The position numbers and the translations under genes are program-made. Below, in pieces: positions 33,888 to 38,608 of a stretch of DNA of 38,608 nucleotides. Each line of letters opens with the position of its first letter. The stretch's first letter is position 1. The DNA is from Bacillota bacterium. Lineage in GTDB: Bacteria > Bacillota > Clostridia > Lachnospirales > Lachnospiraceae. The stretch covers positions 1 through 38,608 of the forward strand of contig JAEZLZ010000128.1 of NCBI GenBank assembly GCA_023415055.1, given 5' to 3'. The notes under the pieces are model-generated. The model saw only the letters and a program-made list of their open reading frames with translations, had not been told where the DNA came from and did not search any database.

Positions 33888-34820
33888 ATGGGAGAAAATA
33901 AATCAGGATTTTTCAGTAAATTAGTACAGGGCTTATCGAAAACAAGAAACAGTATCGCTCATGGAATCGATGCCATTTTCAGTGGTTTTTCCAGTATAGA
34001 CGATGATTTCTATGAAGAGCTGGAGGAGATATTAATTATGGCCGATCTGGGAATTAATACGACCACCTCGATCATAGAAAATCTTCGACAGAAGGTGAAG
34101 GAAAACAAGATTAAGGAGCCCTCGGAGTGCCGCCAGCTCCTAATCAACAGCATGAAGGAGCAGATGCAGCTCTCTGATACTGCTTACGAATTCGAGAATA
34201 GAAAATCAGTCATTCTGTTAATTGGTGTAAATGGGGTTGGTAAGACCACCTCCGTTGGGAAACTGGCCGGGCAGATGAAGGATATGGGCAAGAAGGTGAT
34301 GGTAGCGGCAGCGGATACATTCCGTGCAGCTGCGATTGAACAGCTGACCGAGTGGGCTCACAGAGCAAATGTCGAGATTATAGCACAGAAAGAAGGCTCC
34401 GATCCTGCGGCAGTCATTTATGACGCAGTTACTGCAGCAAAGGCTAGAAATGTGGATGTGCTAATCTGCGATACGGCAGGTCGTCTGCATAACAAGAAGA
34501 ACCTGATGGAAGAGCTGAAGAAGATTGATCGTGTCATTGAACGCGAATATCCGGAGGCTTATCGCGAGACCTTGGTTGTCCTTGACGGTACCACCGGGCA
34601 GAATGCGCTTGCACAGGCAAAGGAATTTAATGAGGTTGCTGATATTACCGGTATTGTATTAACGAAATTAGACGGTACCGCTAAGGGCGGAATCGCAATT
34701 GCAATTCAGTCCGAGCTTGGAATCCCGGTAAAATACATCGGTATCGGTGAGAAGATCGATGATCTCCAGAAGTTCAATGCAGAAGATTTCATCAATGCCT
34801 TATTCCAGAAGAATGAATAA
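33888..34820 (+). CDS. ftsY: Signal recognition particle receptor FtsY
   Basis: The SRP-type GTPase that docks ribosome-SRP complexes at the membrane. At 310 residues it is the short Gram-positive form without a long acidic A domain. The N domain covers about 1-100. The G domain has P-loop GVNGVGKTT (113-121), AADTFRAAAIEQL, DTAGR (195-199) and TKLDGTAKGG (from 259). TGGAGG precedes ATG 33888. It is the last gene of the plsX to ftsY run. The SRP54 partner (ffh) is not in the window. Confidence 0.96.
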   Translation: MGENKSGFFSKLVQGLSKTRNSIAHGIDAIFSGFSSIDDDFYEELEEILIMADLGINTTTSIIENLRQKVKENKIKEPSECRQLLINSMKEQMQLSDTAYEFENRKSVILLIGVNGVGKTTSVGKLAGQMKDMGKKVMVAAADTFRAAAIEQLTEWAHRANVEIIAQKEGSDPAAVIYDAVTAAKARNVDVLICDTAGRLHNKKNLMEELKKIDRVIEREYPEAYRETLVVLDGTTGQNALAQAKEFNEVADITGIVLTKLDGTAKGGIAIAIQSELGIPVKYIGIGEKIDDLQKFNAEDFINALFQKNE

Positions 34821-34875
34821 TAATATTACGCTTTTTATAAACGACGATACGAAGAGAGTTTTGTAATCTTACAAG

Positions 34876-34920
34876 CTCCCATCATATAAATTACACGTGT
34901 GACAGCACGTAGATGGAGGG
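34876..34920 (+). promoter_or_regulatory. Stem that could mask the ilvA/tdcB-type ribosome site
   Basis: CTCCCATC (34876-34883) can pair, with one bulged C, with GATGGAG (34912-34918), which includes part of the ribosome site. ACGTG (34895-34899) and CACGT (34906-34910) form an inner stem. The pairing is short, so its effect on translation is uncertain. Confidence 0.35.
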
Positions 34921-34928
34921 TTATAATT

Positions 34929-36146
34929 ATGATGACACTAGATAAGTTTGAAGAAGCTACAGAAGCAGTCAAAAAAGTAATACTGCGTACCGAGCTGGTA
35001 TACAGCGATTATTTTTCTGAAAGTACCGGAAATAAAGTATATCTGAAGCCGGAGAATATGCAATTTACCGGCGCTTACAAGGTTCGCGGTGCTTACTACA
35101 AGATCAGCACCTTAACTCAAGAAGAAAGAGACAAGGGTCTGATCACTGCTTCTGCAGGCAACCATGCACAGGGAGTCGCTTATGCAGCAAAGCTTTATCA
35201 TGCAAAAGCAATCATTGTTATGCCTTCTACAACACCGCTCATTAAGGTAAATCGTACCAAGAGCTACGGAGCCGAGGTTATTCTCTATGGCAATGTATAT
35301 GATGAGGCGTGTCAGTATGCACTTTTACTAGCCCAGGAAAAGGGCTATACCTTTATTCATCCCTTTAATGATGAGGTTGTGGCTACCGGTCAGGGTACCA
35401 TAGCCATGGAGATATTTAAGGATCTTCCGACGGTGGATATTATTCTTGCACCAATCGGTGGAGGTGGTCTCTTGGCCGGAGTTGCAACTTTAGCCAAGAT
35501 GCTGAATCCGAATGTGAAGGTAATCGGTGTTGAACCGGCAGGTGCAGCCTGCATGAAGGAGTCACTGAAGGCCGGCCATGTCGTTACCCTCCCGCAGGTG
35601 GATACGATCGCTGACGGTACTGCAGTGAAGACACCCGGAGATATCGTATTTCCATATATCCAGGAATATGTAGATGATATCATTACCGTAGAGGATCAGG
35701 AGCTTATCGTTAATTTCTTGGATATTATTGAGAATCATAAGATGGTGGTCGAGAATTCCGGCTTGCTTACCGTTGCAGCATTAAAGCATCTGAATTGCAA
35801 GGATAAAAAGGTGGTATCCATCTTAAGCGGTGGAAATATGGATATTATTACAGTTGCCTCCATCGTTCAGCATGGTTTAATCCAGAGAGGTAGAGTATTT
35901 ACTGTATCTGTCCTTCTTCCGGACCGTCCGGGCGAGCTGGTAAACGTTGCTTCCATCATTGCCAAATGCCAGGGTAATGTCATTCGTCTGGATCATAACC
36001 AGTTTGTCAGTATTAACCGTAATGCAGCAGTTGAGCTTACTATTACGATGGAAACCTTTGGTCAGGAGCATAAGCAGGAGATTGTGCAAGCTCTGATTGA
36101 TCATGGTTATAATCCGAAGATTTGCCAGCCGAATAAATTATATTAA
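34929..36146 (+). CDS. ilvA: Threonine ammonia-lyase (PLP, with C-terminal ACT domain)
   Basis: Deaminates L-threonine to 2-oxobutanoate, feeding isoleucine synthesis or fermentation to propionate. The fold-type II PLP domain (about 1-320) has the Schiff-base lysine K51 in TGAYKVRGA, the substrate loop SAGNHAQG, the phosphate loop GGGGLLAG and SGGN near the end. A single ACT domain (about 328-405, SVLLPDRPGELVNVASIIA) is attached. The 405-residue length and single ACT domain match the short clostridial/TdcB-like ligand-regulated type, not the 500-residue E. coli IlvA. The frame opens at GTG 34899, but TGGAGGG at 34914-34920 places the start at ATG 34929 (or 34932). No ilv or tdc partner is adjacent, so anabolic or catabolic use is open. 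Confidence 0.9.
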   Translation: MMTLDKFEEATEAVKKVILRTELVYSDYFSESTGNKVYLKPENMQFTGAYKVRGAYYKISTLTQEERDKGLITASAGNHAQGVAYAAKLYHAKAIIVMPSTTPLIKVNRTKSYGAEVILYGNVYDEACQYALLLAQEKGYTFIHPFNDEVVATGQGTIAMEIFKDLPTVDIILAPIGGGGLLAGVATLAKMLNPNVKVIGVEPAGAACMKESLKAGHVVTLPQVDTIADGTAVKTPGDIVFPYIQEYVDDIITVEDQELIVNFLDIIENHKMVVENSGLLTVAALKHLNCKDKKVVSILSGGNMDIITVASIVQHGLIQRGRVFTVSVLLPDRPGELVNVASIIAKCQGNVIRLDHNQFVSINRNAAVELTITMETFGQEHKQEIVQALIDHGYNPKICQPNKLY

Positions 36147-36207
36147 CCAATCGTTATTTTACATAGAAAATACCAAAAGAATCGTCGTTTTACCGATACG
36201 ACAATAG

Positions 36208-36236
36208 TTTACAAATATTCCTTGGATTGATATAAT
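36208..36236 (+). promoter_or_regulatory. Distal promoter upstream of recA (P1)
   Basis: TTTACA (36208-36213) and TATAAT (36231-36236) are 17 bases apart. It would give a leader of about 285 bases before recA, or drive a short untranslated RNA. Confidence 0.65.
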
Positions 36237-36438
36237 ACGAGTATCTTTATATTCTGTTATTCTATCTGCGGCATAATCAATGTGAAAGCAGTGTTTTTGA
36301 ATTTTCCGATTAATTTTCATAAATATCTGCCATCGGGACATTCCTTGTCCGGGGAGCATGTTAAGCTGTGCTTATCTGAAGTAATCATCGTTGATTTACT
36401 TACGTATCCGAAGATACGTGATTAATTCAATTACAGTA
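36237..36438. other. Possible long recA leader, no gene seen
   Basis: This 200-base stretch lies between two promoters. It holds small stem-loops: GGACA/TGTCC around 36338-36351, AAGTAATCA with TGATTTACTT at about 36379-36401, and ACGTATC-CGAA-GATACGT at 36402-36419. No ORF with a ribosome site and no known riboswitch was recognised. Confidence 0.4.
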
Positions 36439-36467
36439 TTGACATTACTTTGGAAATAAGTTAAGAT
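36439..36467 (+). promoter_or_regulatory. Proximal recA promoter (P2)
   Basis: A perfect -35 TTGACA (36439-36444), 17-base spacer and TAAGAT -10 (36462-36467). Transcription should begin near 36474, at the edge of the SOS operator. Confidence 0.8.
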
Positions 36468-36475
36468 GAATACAA

Positions 36476-36487
36476 GAACATTAGTTC
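36476..36487 (+). promoter_or_regulatory. LexA/SOS operator of recA
   Basis: GAAC-ATTA-GTTC matches the Gram-positive LexA (DinR) box GAAC-N4-GTTC exactly and overlaps the predicted start of P2 transcripts. LexA binding here would block recA until DNA damage. No lexA gene is in the window. Confidence 0.8.
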
Positions 36488-36528
36488 GTATATTGAAGGC
36501 AGTACCTTCATAAAAAGGGAGATTGGAT

Positions 36529-37554
36529 ATGGCAAAGGATGATAAAGTAAGAGCATTGGAATCTGCCCTTGCGCAGATTGAGAAACAGTATGGCAAAGGT
36601 TCTATCATGAAGCTTGGTGATACGAATGCCAACATGAATATTGAGACGGTCCCTACTGGTTCCATCAGTTTAGATATCGCATTAGGCTTAGGCGGTGTTC
36701 CAAAGGGAAGAATTATAGAGATTTACGGTCCTGAGTCCAGTGGTAAGACAACCGTGGCACTTCATATGGTTGCTGAGGTGCAGAAGAGAGGCGGTATTGC
36801 AGGCTTCATCGATGCAGAGCATGCTCTGGACCCTGTGTATGCCAAGAATATTGGTGTAGATATTGATAATTTATATATATCACAGCCAGATAACGGAGAA
36901 CAGGCTTTGGAGATTACCGAGACTATGGTACGCTCCGGAGCGGTAGATATTATCATCGTTGACTCCGTAGCGGCTTTAGTTCCCAAGGCTGAGATCGATG
37001 GCGAGATGGGTGATTCCCATGTGGGTCTTCAGGCGAGATTGATGTCCCAGGCGCTCAGAAAGCTTACCGCGGTAATCAGCAAGTCCAATTGTATCGTAGT
37101 ATTCATTAACCAGCTTCGTGAAAAGGTTGGTGTTATGTTCGGTAATCCCGAGACTACAACCGGTGGACGTGCATTAAAATTCTATTCCTCCATCCGTTTG
37201 GACGTAAGAAGAATAGAATCCTTAAAGCAGGGTGGGGATGTCGTTGGTAACCGTACCCGAATTAAGGTCGTTAAGAACAAGATAGCACCTCCCTTTAAGG
37301 AAGCAGAATTTGATATTATGTTCGGTAAGGGTATCTCAAGAGAAGGCGATATTCTTGATCTTGCTGCAGAAGCTAACATTATTAACAAGAGCGGTGCATG
37401 GTTTGCATATAATGATGCAAAGATCGGTCAGGGTCGTGAGAATGCGAAACAGTTCCTTCTTGATAATCCTACAATTTGTGAAGAGGTTGAGGCGAAAGTC
37501 AGAGAGAAGTATATGCTGCATCCTGCCAAGAATTATAATGAAGGTATCGAATAG
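36529..37554 (+). CDS. recA: Recombinase A
   Basis: The 341-residue strand-exchange ATPase and SOS co-protease. Walker A is GPESSGKT (67-74); the Walker B stretch IIIVDSVAALVP lies at about 140-151; L2 and the DNA-binding loop EKVGVMFGNPETTTGG follow at about 199-214. The C-terminal tail is short and acidic (NYNEGIE). The frame opens at TTG 36523, but AAGGGAGA at 36515-36522 fits ATG 36529. It has two upstream promoters and an SOS box, and recX follows after 214 bases, as in many bacteria. Confidence 0.98.
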   Translation: MAKDDKVRALESALAQIEKQYGKGSIMKLGDTNANMNIETVPTGSISLDIALGLGGVPKGRIIEIYGPESSGKTTVALHMVAEVQKRGGIAGFIDAEHALDPVYAKNIGVDIDNLYISQPDNGEQALEITETMVRSGAVDIIIVDSVAALVPKAEIDGEMGDSHVGLQARLMSQALRKLTAVISKSNCIVVFINQLREKVGVMFGNPETTTGGRALKFYSSIRLDVRRIESLKQGGDVVGNRTRIKVVKNKIAPPFKEAEFDIMFGKGISREGDILDLAAEANIINKSGAWFAYNDAKIGQGRENAKQFLLDNPTICEEVEAKVREKYMLHPAKNYNEGIE

Positions 37555-37592
37555 ATATTTTCTTCTGTTTTCTGAATCAAAATAATATTTTT

Positions 37593-37674
37593 GAGGCTGT
37601 CTCCGACAGGATAGTAGATATGGTTACTTAAATCAAGAAGCCGATCTGATATCTTTTCGGGAACAGCCTTTTAT
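37593..37674 (+). terminator. Probable terminator between recA and recX
   Basis: GAGGCTGT at 37593-37600 pairs with ACAGCCTT near 37663-37670, followed by TTAT, around a long loop. A second small perfect hairpin, TCCGGC-AAAA-GCCGGA, lies at 37686-37701. It may reduce recX expression relative to recA. Confidence 0.5.
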
Positions 37675-37768
37675 ATGTAGCGTGATCCGGCAAAAGCCGG
37701 ACCACTCTCACCAGAAATTACTCTATGGATGCTCATCTTAATTGCTAACAAAAGGATAAGGAGTTTAT

Positions 37769-38374
37769 ATGATTATTACTAAAATAGAAGAAAAGGAAAG
37801 ATCCAAATTCCGGATTTACATCGACGAAGAGTTTGCCTTTATATTAACGGATAAGGAGCTTGAGACCTATCAGCTGATCGAACAATTCTCAGTTACCGAA
37901 GAATTATATGACAAAATTATCGAGAAGGTAATCACTCCGAGAGCCATTGAGAAAGCTCTTTCTATTCTTAAATATATGGACCGCTGCGAAAAGAATCTGA
38001 GAATGAAGCTAAGTCAGGCTGACTATCGTGAGGACGTCATAGATCATGTAATCCAATATGTAAAGCATTATGGTTATCTGGATGATGAACGTTATGCTAC
38101 CGCCTATATCAGATCTAGAATGAATCATAAGAGTAAGCTGATGCTAAGCTCCGAACTGATGCAAAAAGGAGTAACAAAGACTTTAATCCAGCAGATCATA
38201 GAATCGGAATATTCGGGGGAGGACGAGGAGGATGCTGAGATTATTGCAATCAGAAAAGCGATTTCAAAAAAGACCAAGGATCCCGGAGCACTCTCTGGTG
38301 AGGAAAAGCAGAAGTTGATTGCTTCACTTTATCGAAAAGGCTTTGACCTTAGTAAAATAAAACAAAACTTATAA
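37769..38374 (+). CDS. recX: Regulatory protein RecX
   Basis: Binds RecA filaments and limits their activity. The 201-residue, highly charged, helical protein has the repeated three-helix RecX units: ALSILKYMDRCEKNLRMKL (about 71-90), VIDHVIQYVKHYGYLDDERY (about 92-111) and SSELMQKGVTKTLIQQIIE (about 129-147). It starts with a short beta-rich N-terminal region (ITKIEEKERSKFRIYIDEEF) common in Firmicute RecX. AAGGATAAGGAG lies 8 bases before ATG 37769. Position after recA supports the call. Confidence 0.92.
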   Translation: MIITKIEEKERSKFRIYIDEEFAFILTDKELETYQLIEQFSVTEELYDKIIEKVITPRAIEKALSILKYMDRCEKNLRMKLSQADYREDVIDHVIQYVKHYGYLDDERYATAYIRSRMNHKSKLMLSSELMQKGVTKTLIQQIIESEYSGEDEEDAEIIAIRKAISKKTKDPGALSGEEKQKLIASLYRKGFDLSKIKQNL

Positions 38375-38507
38375 CTTAAATATGTCAATTATGGCAGTAC
38401 ACACCAACTTTTTGAATTAATCCTTGCCTTTTCAAATCAAATATAATACAATTAAAATCGGCAGAGAATTGATTAATAATTAACAATAGAAAAATGGAGG
38501 GCTGAAA

Positions 38508-38608
38508 ATGAGCAGTACAGCACAACTGTCAGCAAGAGAAAGAATTACTTCTTTGCTTGACGACAATAGTTTTGTTGAAGTCGGCGCTTTCGTTACAAAA
38601 AGAAGTAC
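38508..38608 (+). CDS. Acyl-CoA carboxylase / decarboxylase carboxyltransferase subunit (5' end only)
   Basis: Only the first 33 codons are in the window. They read MSSTAQLSARERITSLLDD, then NSFVEVGAFVTKRS. ARERI-x-x-LLDDNSFVE is the typical N-terminus of biotin-dependent carboxyltransferases (PccB, MmdA, AccD-type). TGGAGG at 38495-38500 is well placed. A TATAAT at 38442-38447 may be its -10. The substrate (acetyl-, propionyl- or methylmalonyl-CoA) cannot be told from this fragment. Confidence 0.75.
   Translation, partial: MSSTAQLSARERITSLLDDNSFVEVGAFVTKRS

Noticed and set aside
38424..38447. Promoter TTGCCT/TATAAT before the carboxyltransferase gene
   Set aside because: The spacing is only 12 bases, outside the working range; the -10 alone is mentioned with the gene.
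1..38608. CRISPR array, tRNA, rRNA or prophage
   Set aside because: No regularly spaced repeats, no cloverleaf sequence with TTCRA arm, no rRNA motifs and no phage structural or integrase genes were seen in the intergenic gaps.

Overview
The window looks like chromosomal DNA of a low-GC, anaerobic, probably spore-forming Firmicute, most likely a Lachnospiraceae/Clostridium-type organism related to Lachnoclostridium. The reasons are AT-rich codon use, strong Shine-Dalgarno sites, a flavo-diiron protein, an IspH-ribosomal protein S1 fusion, a GerMN-type lipoprotein, a YesMN-type two-component system and a GAAC-N4-GTTC SOS box. All convincing genes are on the + strand. The species is an inference from these traits, not from a database match.

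Region 1 (1-5.0 kb) is accessory in character. It holds the 3' end of a group II intron, a D,D-carboxypeptidase, a flavo-diiron protein, a broken EAL-domain remnant, a small two-helix membrane protein behind a perfect 18-bp hairpin, and a lone 2-keto-3-deoxygluconate kinase with its own promoter and terminator.

Region 2 (5.0-7.9 kb) pairs an unrecognised single-pass membrane protein with a YbhJ-type aconitase-family hydratase that keeps its three cluster cysteines.

Region 3 (7.9-16.3 kb) is a probable disaccharide-use locus. A GH94 phosphorylase, closer in sequence to chitobiose phosphorylase than to cellobiose phosphorylase, is followed by a phosphohexomutase. After a palindrome-rich 300-bp gap with a duplicated promoter-like sequence come a YesM-type sensor kinase, an orphan sugar-binding lipoprotein and a YesN-type regulator. 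The likely scheme is phosphorolysis of an imported disaccharide, mutase conversion of the sugar 1-phosphate, and extracellular sugar sensing, possibly through the binding protein. No permease is present.

Region 4 (16.3-26.9 kb) is housekeeping: folD, an unknown gene, rimO-pgsA, cinA, a GerMN lipoprotein, an HI0933-type flavoprotein, cmk, and a fused ispH-rpsA gene. Several intergenic gaps here hold long stem-loops of unknown function.

Region 5 (26.9-38.6 kb) is also core: a CheR-type methyltransferase, plsX-acpP-rnc-smc-ftsY (lipid precursor, RNase III, chromosome condensation, protein targeting), a threonine ammonia-lyase with an ACT domain, recA with a two-promoter leader and SOS operator, recX, and the first codons of an acyl-CoA carboxylase carboxyltransferase.

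No wholly new multi-gene system is evident. The best leads are structured intergenic elements (22405-22521, 11789-12000, 24773-24837, 16333-16404, 29371-29419), the orphan binding protein inside the two-component locus, the internal ribosome-binding site in the ispH-S1 fusion, and two unrecognised proteins (5010-5546 and 17480-18106).
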